DNA of 64,000 bases from Desulfuromonadaceae bacterium (GTDB taxonomy: Bacteria > Desulfobacterota > Desulfuromonadia > Desulfuromonadales > JAHYIW01): NCBI GenBank assembly GCA_019429445.1, contig JAHYIW010000011.1, positions 38,767 through 102,766 of the forward strand, written 5' to 3'. This document shows, one piece after another, positions 17,768-26,926 of the stretch. Within the stretch, counting starts at the first letter, position 1; every line of letters begins with the position of its first letter. Made by a program: the position numbers and the translations under genes. The notes below the pieces were generated by a model, which saw only the letters and a program-made list of their open reading frames with translations, had not been told where the DNA came from and made no database searches.

Positions 17768-19216
17768 TTAATGCACTTCGTAAAAAACCCCGGTTCCCAA
17801 ACGATGAATCTTCAGCAGGTTGGTGGTTCCCGGTGCCGAAACCGGGCTGCCCATGGTAATGGCGACCACGTCGCCGCGTTGCAACACCCCGGCTCTAAGG
17901 ACGACCTCTTCAACCGAGCGAATCTGGGCTTCGGTGTCTCCTTCAATATCGACCCGAATGGAACGGACACCGGCATAGAGCGCCAACCTGCGGCGGACCG
18001 TCTGGGTCGGCGTCAACGCATAAATCGGCAGGGCCGGACGGTATTTGGCGACCAGCGCGGCGGTGCTGCCGGTCTGGGTAAAAGCCAGAATCGCCGCCGC
18101 ACCGACATTTTCCGCGACCCGGCAGGCCGCCTGACTGATCGCTTCAGGGAGACTGCGATAGCTGTGCTCCCCGGACAGAGGCTGAAATACCTGCTCGCGC
18201 AGGGCCGGGTCGGTTTCAACATCGAGTGCCACGCGAACCATCAGCTCCACCGCTTCCACCGGGTATTTGCCGGCCGCCGTTTCGGCGGAAAGCATTACCG
18301 CGTCGGTGCCATCGAGGATTGCATTGGCGACATCGGAGGTTTCGGCGCGCGTCGGTCGCGGATTGTTGACCATGCTTTCGAGCATCTGGGTCGCTGTAAT
18401 CACCGGTTTGCCGACGGCGTTGCACTTGCGGATAATCTTTTTCTGAATCAGCGGCACCAGTTCCGGACTGACTTCCACGCCGAGATCACCACGCGCGACC
18501 ATAATCCCGTCAGCGACCTCAAGAATCGCATCAAAATTGGTCACCGCTTCAGGTTTCTCGATTTTTGCGATGACTTTGAGTGACGATTTCTCCTGAAAAA
18601 TCAGTCGCTGCAACTGCTGAACATCAGCGGCGCTGCGGACAAAAGAGAGGGCGACATAATCGACGCCGTGGTCGATACAGAAGCGCAGGTCAGCGAGGTC
18701 CTTTTCGGTCAGCGCCGGGGCGGAAACCGCGACGCCGGGGAGGTTTATGCCCTTGCGGTCCTTCAGCAGTCCGCCGACGATCACCCGGCAATGCACCTCA
18801 CTGCCAGCGATCCCCAGCACTTTCAGTTCGAGCAGGCCGTCATCGAGCAGGATGCGGTCCCCCGCCGTAACGTCACCCGGCAGGTTGCGGTAAGTGGTTG
18901 GAATCAACGTCCCTGCACCGGGCACCGGGCGGGTGGTCATGGTGACCTCGGTCCCCGCCGTGAGGAGCAGCTCGCCATCAGCCATCGTCCCGGTGCGAAT
19001 CTTCGGTCCCTGCAAATCGCCGAGGATGGCCACCGCCTGCCGCCGTGCTTTTGATAACGTTCGGATATGGTCGATTATTTCCGCCTTTTCCGCCCGCTCG
19101 CCATGCGAGAAGTTAAGCCGAAAAACATCAGCACCGGCCTCCACCAAAGCTTTTAAACCGGCAACCGAAGAGCAGGCCGGGCCAACGGTCGCAACTATTT
19201 TTGTCCGTCTGAACAT
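17768..19216 (-). CDS. pyk: Pyruvate kinase
   Basis: 482 residues; transfers phosphate from phosphoenolpyruvate to ADP as the last step of glycolysis. Signature parts are RTKIVATVGPAC at the N-terminus, RLNFSHGERAEK, the active-site lysine region LKVIAKIEKPEAVTNFDAI, MVARGDLGVEVSPELVPLIQ and the C-terminal allosteric domain. Length is normal for the bacterial enzyme. It heads the minus-strand run pyk-queC-folE2, though whether these are co-transcribed is inference. It diverges from the penicillin-binding protein gene at 19374. Confidence 0.96.
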   Translation of the reverse strand: MFRRTKIVATVGPACSSVAGLKALVEAGADVFRLNFSHGERAEKAEIIDHIRTLSKARRQAVAILGDLQGPKIRTGTMADGELLLTAGTEVTMTTRPVPGAGTLIPTTYRNLPGDVTAGDRILLDDGLLELKVLGIAGSEVHCRVIVGGLLKDRKGINLPGVAVSAPALTEKDLADLRFCIDHGVDYVALSFVRSAADVQQLQRLIFQEKSSLKVIAKIEKPEAVTNFDAILEVADGIMVARGDLGVEVSPELVPLIQKKIIRKCNAVGKPVITATQMLESMVNNPRPTRAETSDVANAILDGTDAVMLSAETAAGKYPVEAVELMVRVALDVETDPALREQVFQPLSGEHSYRSLPEAISQAACRVAENVGAAAILAFTQTGSTAALVAKYRPALPIYALTPTQTVRRRLALYAGVRSIRVDIEGDTEAQIRSVEEVVLRAGVLQRGDVVAITMGSPVSAPGTTNLLKIHRLGTGVFYEVH

Positions 19217-19309
19217 GAGGGGAGAGCGCTCCTTTCACAGCACCAGCGGGGCAATTTTTTTGTGGTGCAAGTCTAACACAACCCGGCAAACAGGCAAACG
19301 GGAAAACCG

Positions 19310-19339
19310 TTGCCGCTGGCGGGTGCTTTATGTTAAAAT
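19310..19339 (+). promoter_or_regulatory. Candidate sigma-70 promoter for the PBP gene
   Basis: TTGCCG (19310-19315) and TAAAAT (19334-19339) are separated by 18 bases, about 35 bases before the ATG at 19374. Both boxes match consensus at four or more positions. This is inferred from sequence only. Confidence 0.4.
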
Positions 19340-19373
19340 TTATAGCTTGCATTTGATACGGATCTAAACCCCC

Positions 19374-21791
19374 ATGACATTTAAAATTAAAGCCGTTCTT
19401 AAAAAACTCCTGATTATCGGCGCGGTCGGGCTGTTGATCGCACTTCTGGTCCCGGTTGGAATCTATTTTTATCTTGCCGATGATCTGCCGCGCGTCGAAA
19501 CCCTCAGCGATTACCGTCCACCGATCGTCACGCGCGTCTTCAGTGAAGATGGTCAACTGATCGCCGAATATTCGAAAGAACGGCGCATCCTCTTTCCTGT
19601 TGAACAGATGCCCCGCCAGTTGATCGACGCCTTCGTTGCGGCTGAGGATTCCCACTTCTTTGCGCATCAGGGGATTGATTTCACCTCGATACTGCGCGCG
19701 GCGATCAAAAATATCAAGGCCGGGGGAATCGTTCAGGGGGGGAGTACCATTACCCAGCAGGTCGCCAAAACGATGCTCCTTTCGTCGGAACGCAAGTTCA
19801 AGCGCAAGTTCAAGGAAGCGATCCTCGCCTGGCGGATGGAACAGCATCTGACCAAAAATGAAATCCTCTACCTCTACCTCAACCAGATCTATCTGGGGCA
19901 CCGCGCCTACGGCGTACAGGCGGCGGCGGAGAATTATTTCGCCAAAGACGTCAACCAGTTGACAGTTGCCGAATGTGCGATCCTTGCCGGGCTGCCCCAG
20001 GCTCCGAGCCGCTATTCGCCGTACAGTCATCTTGACCGCGCCAAAAAACGTCAGCACTACGTCCTCAACCGCATGGTCGATGACGGCTACATCTCCCGCG
20101 CCGAGGCGGATTCGGCCTTTGCCCAGGAACTTGACATTCAGCCACGGATCAATCGCAATATTGAAGATGCCGCCTATTTTACCGAACAGGTGCGGCGCTA
20201 TCTCGAAGAGCGCTATGGCGAAGAGGTGCTCTACACCGAGGGGCTGGAGGTTTATACCACCATGAACCTTGCGCTGCAGCATGCCGCGCAGCAGGCGGTG
20301 CAGCAGAATCTGCGCGACCATGATCGTCGCCAGGGTTACCGGGGGCCTGAAAAGGTTTTGCCCGGCGCCGAGATCGAAGCGTTCCTTGCGCAACAGGAGG
20401 TCGGCAGGCAGGGGCAACCGCTGCTGGTTGGTGACGTCCTTGACGCAGTGGTCAGCACTGCGGACCCGGCGGGATTCAGTGTCCGTTGCGGTCCTTACGC
20501 CGGGGTTGTGACGATCGCCGACGAGCACTGGGCGGCACCTCTGGAAATCGTTGCCAATAACATTCCCGCACAAGGCAATGCGGACGGGAGGCGTACCCGG
20601 CTGCCGATCGGCGCGGTGATTCAGGTGCGGATCAGTGGTGCTGACGACGCCGGTGTTCTCCAGCTGGAACTTGAACAGGAACCGTTGGCCGAAGGGGTAA
20701 TCGTCGCCATCAATCCGGAAGATGGCAGCGTCAAAACCATGGTCGGTGGTTACAATTTTAAACGCAGCCAGTTCAATCGGGCACTCCAGGCCCGGCGTCT
20801 CCCCGGCTCGGCGATCAAACCACTCCTCTATGCCGCTGCTCTCGACAAAGGCTACACCCCCGCTTCAATCATTCTTGACACGCCCGTGGTCTTCAAGGAC
20901 AGGAATGTTGCCGGCGCGGAAACGGTCTGGAAACCGAGTAACTATTCAGATAAATGGTACGGACCGACCTCGTTGCGGCTGGCGCTCTCCAAATCGCGCA
21001 ACATTGTGACGATCAAATTACTTGAAGATATCGGCATCAACTACGCCGCTAAATATATCGCCAAATTCGGTATCGAATCACCGCTGACGCGCGACCTGAC
21101 CCTGGCGCTCGGTTCCTCGGCATTGACCCCGCTGGAACTGACCACGGCCTATGCTGTCATCGCCAACGGCGGGGTCAGCGTCACCCCGGTCTATGTGACC
21201 AGGGTTGTCAATCGCGACGGCAAGATTATCGAATCGATCGACCCGGCCGATTTTCCCGATGGTCCCGGTTCCGGGCAACAGTTGATTCGCCAGGGACGCA
21301 AGCGGGTGATCTCGCCGGAAACCGCCTATCTGATTACCAATATGATGGAAAGCGTCGTGCAGCATGGCACCGGCTGGCGTGCCAAAGCGCTGAAACGCGC
21401 GGTCGCGGCAAAAACCGGCACCACCAACGACCTGAAAGATGCCTGGTTTGCCGGTTTCGTGCCGCAACTGGTTGCCGTTGCCTGGGTCGGCTACGATATC
21501 GAACGCCCGCTCGGCAAGTACGAAACCGGTTCCAAGGCCGCAGCTCCCGCCTGGGTCGAGTTCATGCGGGAAGCCGTTGCGGATCTGGACCTTGCTCCGC
21601 TCAGCTTTCGCGTCCCCGATACGATCGAATTCCATCCGGTTGATCCCCAGACCGGGCTGCTCGCCCCCGAGGACGGCTCCGATGCTTATATCGAGGCCTT
21701 TGCCCCCAATACCGCTCCCACCCGGTACGCCCTCGACGAGAAGCATCCGCAGGCCCAGGATTTTTTCCGGTTGGACTATGAGGATTTATAG
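19374..21791 (+). CDS. mrcA: Penicillin-binding protein 1A family, bifunctional
   Basis: 805 residues; a class A PBP that polymerises and crosslinks peptidoglycan from the inner membrane. An N-terminal membrane anchor (LLIIGAVGLLIALLVPVGIY) precedes the glycosyltransferase domain with AAEDSHFFAHQGID (catalytic Glu near residue 91) and GGSTITQQVAK. An OB-like insert follows (about 320-440). The transpeptidase domain has the SxxK box PGSAIKP (Ser near 479), SKSRN and KTGTTND (near 680). Domain order and length fit PBP1A. It is transcribed divergently from pyk. Confidence 0.93.
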   Translation: MTFKIKAVLKKLLIIGAVGLLIALLVPVGIYFYLADDLPRVETLSDYRPPIVTRVFSEDGQLIAEYSKERRILFPVEQMPRQLIDAFVAAEDSHFFAHQGIDFTSILRAAIKNIKAGGIVQGGSTITQQVAKTMLLSSERKFKRKFKEAILAWRMEQHLTKNEILYLYLNQIYLGHRAYGVQAAAENYFAKDVNQLTVAECAILAGLPQAPSRYSPYSHLDRAKKRQHYVLNRMVDDGYISRAEADSAFAQELDIQPRINRNIEDAAYFTEQVRRYLEERYGEEVLYTEGLEVYTTMNLALQHAAQQAVQQNLRDHDRRQGYRGPEKVLPGAEIEAFLAQQEVGRQGQPLLVGDVLDAVVSTADPAGFSVRCGPYAGVVTIADEHWAAPLEIVANNIPAQGNADGRRTRLPIGAVIQVRISGADDAGVLQLELEQEPLAEGVIVAINPEDGSVKTMVGGYNFKRSQFNRALQARRLPGSAIKPLLYAAALDKGYTPASIILDTPVVFKDRNVAGAETVWKPSNYSDKWYGPTSLRLALSKSRNIVTIKLLEDIGINYAAKYIAKFGIESPLTRDLTLALGSSALTPLELTTAYAVIANGGVSVTPVYVTRVVNRDGKIIESIDPADFPDGPGSGQQLIRQGRKRVISPETAYLITNMMESVVQHGTGWRAKALKRAVAAKTGTTNDLKDAWFAGFVPQLVAVAWVGYDIERPLGKYETGSKAAAPAWVEFMREAVADLDLAPLSFRVPDTIEFHPVDPQTGLLAPEDGSDAYIEAFAPNTAPTRYALDEKHPQAQDFFRLDYEDL

Positions 21792-21969
21792 CTGAACAAT
21801 CACCAGCGCCGGTTTGTGCTCTTTATCCGGTGATTGATAAAAGACCTGTCTGGACGGGCAAAGGGTGTGGAAGTCCCGCTGACACCGCCCCGGCTCCCGG
21901 TTGACAACCCGTGTCAATCAAGCTAGATTTAGCCAGCTTCAACGCCGCAGCCTTATCCGGGGAATTGGC

Positions 21970-22833
21970 ATGAGCGCAGAGATGAACGGAAAACCGTGGA
22001 AAAAGCTTGGTGAGATTTTGATTGCCGAGGGCATCGTTACCCGGAAAACGGTTGACCGTGTTCTGGTTCATGCTCAGGAGTTGCACCGGCGTTTCGGCGC
22101 GACGCTGATCGATCTTAATCTGGTCAGCGGTGAGGAACTGGCCAACGCACTGGCCAAGCAGCATGGCTGTAAAACCGTTTTCGGCCTCGGTGATATGCCG
22201 GTTGACAAGTCCTTGCTGGCCACCGTTCCGGTTGAGCAGGCGCTGCGTCATCTGATTTTTCCGTTCAAACGCAAGGGCGACCAGCTGGCTCTGGCGATGG
22301 TCGATCCCACCGATGGTGATATCCTCCACGAATTATCGATCCGGACCGGTCTCAAGGTTTTCCCCTTTGTCACGACCCGCGAAGATATCCGTACCGCAAT
22401 CAGTCGTCTTTATCTGAATAAAGAGCCACGGCGCACAAAAGAGCGAACCGTGTTGCTGGTCGATGACGACAAAGTTATTCTGCAGATGCTGACCGATATT
22501 CTCAGTGGGGAGGGTTATCGCATCCTGACCGCACAGGATGGCATGGAAGCGTTCAAGATCGTCATCGGGGACAGCCCGCATGTGGTGATCACCGACATGG
22601 AAATGCCGAAACTCGGGGGGTATCAACTGCTCAATTCAATGACCGCGATTCCGGAAACACACCATATTCCCGTCATTATGATCACCGGCAAGGCAAAGAC
22701 CGAAGAAGAAGAGCTGCATGCCTTTGAAAAAGGTTTTTTTGACGTGATCATGAAACCCTTCACCAAAGCCTCGGTACGGGCACGGGTGCGGCGCGCGTTC
22801 CATTTCTACAACAATCAATACCGCATTTTCTAG
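21970..22833 (+). CDS. Response-regulator receiver with N-terminal MshEN/GspE-N-like domain
   Basis: 287 residues. Two related motifs, KLGEILIAEGIVTRKTVDRV and RFGATLIDLNLVSGEELANA, form an MshEN-type (GspE N-terminal) domain; in some ATPases this domain binds cyclic di-GMP. A receiver domain follows from about residue 160: LLVDDDK, phospho-acceptor VVITDMEMPKLGG, and the IMKPF lysine. There is no output domain, so it may act by protein-protein contact. The ATG at 21970 has GGGGAA upstream; a frame extending back to 21901 has no support. No kinase gene is adjacent. Cyclic di-GMP binding is inference. Confidence 0.8.
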   Translation: MSAEMNGKPWKKLGEILIAEGIVTRKTVDRVLVHAQELHRRFGATLIDLNLVSGEELANALAKQHGCKTVFGLGDMPVDKSLLATVPVEQALRHLIFPFKRKGDQLALAMVDPTDGDILHELSIRTGLKVFPFVTTREDIRTAISRLYLNKEPRRTKERTVLLVDDDKVILQMLTDILSGEGYRILTAQDGMEAFKIVIGDSPHVVITDMEMPKLGGYQLLNSMTAIPETHHIPVIMITGKAKTEEEELHAFEKGFFDVIMKPFTKASVRARVRRAFHFYNNQYRIF

Positions 22834-22935
22834 TGTTCTTGTCTCGCGCTGATGTCTGCACTTTGCTGCCAGCGGTTTTCTCTTTAATTTTTTTGATCTG
22901 TTTGGGGATGCTCAAAGTATGAGTACAGAGGCTCA

Positions 22936-23133
22936 GATCGAAGGGCAGCAGCCACAACAGATGCGGCGCGGGATGCTTATTTGACGGGCCTGAACTTCAC
23001 CGTCATTCATGTGCTGGACAGCGGAGAAAGCACCACCCCGCCCCTGCGGGGCACCCCTCCACAGGAGGGGAATGGGGCACAAAATTCCCCTCCTGTGGAG
23101 GGGTGGCAGGCGCAGCCTGACGGGGTGGTGTAA
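22936..23133 (+). pseudogene. C-terminal remnant of a DUF559 gene
   Basis: From 22963 the DNA reads AARDAYLTGLNFTVIHVLDS, matching AQRDAFLIGLDLVVIHISDS of the intact gene that follows. It then gives STTPPLRGTPPQEGNGAQNS and a stop at 23131-23133. That stop shares its last base with the ATG of the intact copy (TAATG). The upstream part is too degraded to translate cleanly. Confidence 0.6.
23054..23103. repeat. Perfect 20-bp palindrome (left, remnant tail)
   Basis: Arms 23054-23073 and 23084-23103 are perfect inverted repeats around a 10-base loop. The core is CCACAGG/CCTGTGG. The right-hand copy at 23551 has CCAGAGG/CCTCTGG, a compensating change. Confidence 0.85.
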
Positions 23134-23618
23134 TGCGCTCAACCAAAAGCTATATGTCGCTCCCCTATAACCCGGCGCTAAAGGAAAGAGTCAGGGATTT
23201 GCGCAGAGCTGGAAATTTATCCGAGGTTTTGTTGTGGAATAAAATCAAGAACAAGCAGTTTTCAAGCTTGGATTTTGATCGGCAGAAAATCATCGGCAAC
23301 TATATTGTTGATTTTTTCTGCGCAGAAAAGGGTGTGGTGATCGAAATCGACGGCAGCAGCGACGATGACAAGGCTGATTACGATGCGCAACGGGATGCGT
23401 TTTTAATCGGGCTTGATTTGGTGGTCATTCACATCAGTGATAGCGACGTGAAACGCAATTTGTTCGGGGTCATGGAATTTTTGAGAAATCATCCGGTATT
23501 GGCGACCACCCCGCATGGGGATAAAGGCACCACCCCCCGCCTATGGCGTACCCCTCCAGAGGAGGGGAATGGTACACAAAATTCCCCTCCTCTGGAGGGG
23601 TGGTGTAATGACGATTAA
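23133..23618 (+). CDS. DUF559 domain protein (Vsr/PD-(D/E)XK-like nuclease fold)
   Basis: 161 residues. LPYNPALKERVRDLRRAGNL, a tryptophan-containing helix, then IIGNYIVDFFCAEKGVVIEI and DG give the D...E-x-D acidic arrangement of the DUF559 family, related to very-short-patch repair nucleases. The substrate is unknown. The last ~35 residues (TPHGDKGTTPRLWRTPPEEG onward) are translated palindrome DNA rather than fold. The gene follows a decayed copy directly and ends in the same kind of palindrome plus TGTAATG. It therefore looks like a repeat-borne cassette inserted between the receiver gene and the efflux operon. An internal ATG at 23154 is an alternative start. Confidence 0.8.
   Translation: MRSTKSYMSLPYNPALKERVRDLRRAGNLSEVLLWNKIKNKQFSSLDFDRQKIIGNYIVDFFCAEKGVVIEIDGSSDDDKADYDAQRDAFLIGLDLVVIHISDSDVKRNLFGVMEFLRNHPVLATTPHGDKGTTPRLWRTPPEEGNGTQNSPPLEGWCNDD
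23551..23600. repeat. Perfect 20-bp palindrome (right, in DUF559 tail)
   Basis: Arms 23551-23570 and 23581-23600 pair perfectly around a 10-base loop. It lies inside the 3' end of the DUF559 gene and is translated. It covaries with the palindrome at 23054. Confidence 0.85.
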
Positions 23619-23745
23619 AGAGAAGGATGGCAACAACGCGTTTCTCAAGGAGCTTGGCTTGCCGAATCTACCGTTTGCCAGCACCCGGTAACGGCGACAA
23701 ATTCGGTTGCGGATGTGTGGCTGTAGTCCACCAGGTCTCAGACAC

Positions 23746-23778
23746 AAAAACGGCCCACCGCGAAATCAGGATGGGCCG
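23746..23778 (-). terminator. Rho-independent terminator of the RND operon
   Basis: Read on the minus strand, CGGCCCA (23778-23772) pairs with TGGGCCG (23757-23751) and is followed by TTTTT (23750-23746). It lies about 35 bases after the stop of the last operon gene. Confidence 0.65.
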
Positions 23779-23812
23779 CTCCGCAAGCACCTGAAAATCA
23801 TCGATCTCATGC

Positions 23813-26800
23813 TCAGTGCTCTGTGCCGGGCTTTTCCGCAAAAAACTTGCCGCGAAAATCCTCAATTACCATATACAACGACGGCACCAGCACCAGGGTG
23901 ATCAGGGTCGCGAAGACGATGCCGAAACCGAGCGATAACGCCATCGGAATCAGAAAACGCGCCTGACGCGAGGTCTCGAAGATCATCGGTGACAGACCGC
24001 CGAAGGTGGTCAGGGTGGTGAGAATGATCGGCCGGAAACGCCGCACTCCGGCGGCGTGGATCGCCGTGTGGGAATCGATCCCGGCGAGACGCTGGCGATT
24101 GGCATAATCGATCAGTACCAGCGAGTCGTTGACCACCACCCCGGAGAGGGCGACAATCCCCATCATGCTGATCACGCTGAGGTTATAGGACATCAACAGG
24201 TGTCCGAAGACCGCGCCGACAATCCCGAAGGGGATCGCGATCATGACGATAATCGGCTGGATATAGCTGCGAAACGGAATGGCGAGCAGAAAGTAAATCC
24301 CCATCATCGCCAGAGCGAAGCCGGTGAAAAGGCTCGACATGCTTTCCCGCATCGTTGCCTGACGCCCCTGGTAGCCGTAGGTCAGCCCAGGGAAATCGCG
24401 CGCCAGTTGGGGCAGGATCGTTGCGTTGAGAACTGCCGTGACCTGGCTGACTTCGCCGATTGGCTCGACATCGGCGGTGACATTGAGCGTTCGTCGCGCA
24501 TCACGCCGCTTGATTACGGTGTAGGCGCGGCCACGTTGCACAGCGGCGACTTCCACCAGCGGGACAAAGGTGCCGGTCGGGGTGCGTATGAGCAGATTTT
24601 CGACATCATATTCGCGTTGACGTTCCCTTTCCGGCAGACGCACCCGCACCGTGACTTCGTTGCGACCCCGTTGCTGGCGCAGTGCGACAGAACCGGTGAA
24701 GGCGTTGCGGATCTGGCGCGCCACCTCGCTGGAGGTCAGCCCAAGGGCCCGCCCGGCGGGAGTGATACTGAAATCGAGTTGCTCCTTGCCGGAGGTTGAA
24801 CCATCATTAATATCCTTGACGTTGGGGAATTCTTCCAGCCGTTCGGCCAGGGCAAGCGCAGCGCGTTCAATCGTCGCGACATCGCGATGTGAAAGTTCAA
24901 CGGTCAGCGCGGCCCCCGAGCCGGGGCCGCCGCGATCCGATTCAAAGCGCAGCGACTGGAGTCCAGGCAGCGTCCCGACGCCCTTGCGCCATGCTGTGGT
25001 CACCTCACGGGTCGACAGCGGGCGGACCTCGGGGGGGGGAAGATAGGCGACGATTTCGACCTGATTCTCATCGACCTGGGCACGGATCCCTTCAACCAGA
25101 TCTTCTCCGCCATGCTCCCGCGCGACCTCCTGAATAGCGGTTACCAGCGTGTCACGAACCGCCAGCAGCGTGGCGAGCGGACTGCCGACCGGTAATACCG
25201 CGGTGACGACGGCGCTGTCCGCTTCGACACGTGGCATCAGAATCAGCCCGATGTGGCCGCCACGCACGTAGCCGACGACACCGATAAACAGCGCAAAACC
25301 GAGCGCTATGGTGATCCCGCGGTGACGCAGACAACGATCAAGAAAGGGGGCATAGACCCCCTCGATAAAGCGCGCCACCAAACGGGTGAACGCCTGTTGG
25401 CGGTCGTGCAGCCAGCCGCTCAGGCGGGTCAGCGGCTGACTGCTGGTGTGGGCCAGGTGTGCGGGAAGAATCAGCAGCGATTCAACCCACGAAATCAGAA
25501 AGACGGTGACGACCACCAGCGGAATGACCTTCCAGATTTTTCCCATCGTTCCGGGGATCATCGCCAGTGGCAGAAAGGCGAGGATATTAGTGAGAATACT
25601 GAAGGTGATCGGCACCGCAACGTCGCGTGCGCCGCGTATCGCCGCTTCGGCGAAATTCATCCCGCGTTGACGGTATTCGTAGATATTTTCACCGGCGACA
25701 ATCGCATCGTCGACAACTATCCCGAGCGCAACGATGAAGGCGAACATCGAGATCATATTGATCGAAACCCCCATCAACGGCAGGAAGAGCAGACCACCGA
25801 GGAACGAGGTGGGGATGCCGATGGTGACCCAGAAGGCGAGCTTGAACTCCAGAAAAAGGCTGAGTACCACCAGTACCAGCAGCAAGCCAAAAAAAGCATT
25901 TTTCAGCAGCAATTCGAGCCGTTGCTTGTAGTAGGAGGAACGGTCGCTGCTGATCGCCCAATCGATCCCCGCAGGGAGGTCCGCCTCGATTTCAATCAGC
26001 GCGGCACGCACCGCGGCGGACACCCCGATCGGGGTCTGTGCGCCGATCCGGTAGATTTCGAGTGACAGGCTTGGTTGACCGTTGTAGGAGGTGACCCGGT
26101 TGGTGTCCTCAAACCCTTCGCTCACTGTGGCGATATCGCCAAGGTAGAGCATTCCGCCGCCGGGCGTGGTGATGATCGGAATGCGTGCGAATTCGACCGC
26201 CCAGTCGCGGCGATCCTTAACGCGCAACAGCAGATCTCCCGCGCGGGTTTCCACTTTCCCGCCGGGGAGTTCGGTGGCCGCGCTGCGCACGATACGGGCG
26301 ACTTCATCGAGGGACAACTGGTGGGCGCGCAGGGTGTCGGCGGAGATGGCAACGGCAATTTCGTAGTCGCGGGCGCCGGACAATTCAACCTGGGTGATCC
26401 CCGCATCCTGCAACAGACGATCACGCACCTGTTCGGTGGTTTCGCGCAGTGCGGTGGCGGTCGCCGGTCCAAAAATCTGCACGGTAACCACCCGGCGGCG
26501 ACGACTGAGAAGCGCTACCTGCGGATCCTCGGCATCTTCAGGGAAAGTGCTGATGCGATCGATCTGCTGCTGGATATCCTGATAAACTTTCTGTTGATCG
26601 GCGCCTTCCAGCAGTTCGGCGGTGACGACGCCGATCCCCTCGCCGGCGGTCGAGGTCAATTCCTTGACCCCTTCAACCCCGCGCACCGCCTCTTCAACCG
26701 CCAGCACGATCCCCTGCTCGACCTCCTCCGGGCTCGCGCCGCTGTAGGCGACACTCACCTGGACCATGTCGAGTTCAAAGTTGGGAAACACCTCCTGCTT

Positions 26801-26926
26801 GATCTGCGAGGTCATGAAGAATCCGCCGACGATCAGGAAGATCATCAGCAAGTTGGGGGTGACGCGGTTGTTGACCATCCACGCCAGCGGACCGCGTTGC
26901 CAGGCGTGCGGGGTGAGCTCGCTCAT
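23813..26926 (-). CDS. RND efflux transporter, inner-membrane pump
   Basis: 1037 residues of the AcrB/MdtB-type HAE1 family, which exports drugs or other small molecules using proton influx. It starts NNRVTPNLLMIFLIVGGFFM, has two large periplasmic loops, and carries the proton-relay aspartates in ALGIVVDDAIVAGENIYEY of the fourth membrane segment. The second half repeats the fold (ALSGVVVNDSLVLIDYANR). Length and twelve-helix layout are normal. Its ATG overlaps the adaptor stop as ATGA. Substrate cannot be told from sequence. Confidence 0.93.
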   Translation of the reverse strand: MSELTPHAWQRGPLAWMVNNRVTPNLLMIFLIVGGFFMTSQIKQEVFPNFELDMVQVSVAYSGASPEEVEQGIVLAVEEAVRGVEGVKELTSTAGEGIGVVTAELLEGADQQKVYQDIQQQIDRISTFPEDAEDPQVALLSRRRRVVTVQIFGPATATALRETTEQVRDRLLQDAGITQVELSGARDYEIAVAISADTLRAHQLSLDEVARIVRSAATELPGGKVETRAGDLLLRVKDRRDWAVEFARIPIITTPGGGMLYLGDIATVSEGFEDTNRVTSYNGQPSLSLEIYRIGAQTPIGVSAAVRAALIEIEADLPAGIDWAISSDRSSYYKQRLELLLKNAFFGLLLVLVVLSLFLEFKLAFWVTIGIPTSFLGGLLFLPLMGVSINMISMFAFIVALGIVVDDAIVAGENIYEYRQRGMNFAEAAIRGARDVAVPITFSILTNILAFLPLAMIPGTMGKIWKVIPLVVVTVFLISWVESLLILPAHLAHTSSQPLTRLSGWLHDRQQAFTRLVARFIEGVYAPFLDRCLRHRGITIALGFALFIGVVGYVRGGHIGLILMPRVEADSAVVTAVLPVGSPLATLLAVRDTLVTAIQEVAREHGGEDLVEGIRAQVDENQVEIVAYLPPPEVRPLSTREVTTAWRKGVGTLPGLQSLRFESDRGGPGSGAALTVELSHRDVATIERAALALAERLEEFPNVKDINDGSTSGKEQLDFSITPAGRALGLTSSEVARQIRNAFTGSVALRQQRGRNEVTVRVRLPERERQREYDVENLLIRTPTGTFVPLVEVAAVQRGRAYTVIKRRDARRTLNVTADVEPIGEVSQVTAVLNATILPQLARDFPGLTYGYQGRQATMRESMSSLFTGFALAMMGIYFLLAIPFRSYIQPIIVMIAIPFGIVGAVFGHLLMSYNLSVISMMGIVALSGVVVNDSLVLIDYANRQRLAGIDSHTAIHAAGVRRFRPIILTTLTTFGGLSPMIFETSRQARFLIPMALSLGFGIVFATLITLVLVPSLYMVIEDFRGKFFAEKPGTEH

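Noticed and set aside
16280..18583. Long plus-strand ORF of 767 residues
   Set aside because: Antisense to folE2, queC and pyk, all of which carry diagnostic motifs.
19128..20573. Minus-strand ORF of 481 residues
   Set aside because: Antisense to the penicillin-binding protein gene and overlapping the pyk start; no motif.
21791..21850. Inverted repeat after the penicillin-binding protein gene as a terminator
   Set aside because: AATCACC/GGTGATT has a 20-odd-base loop and no T run, so termination is not supported.
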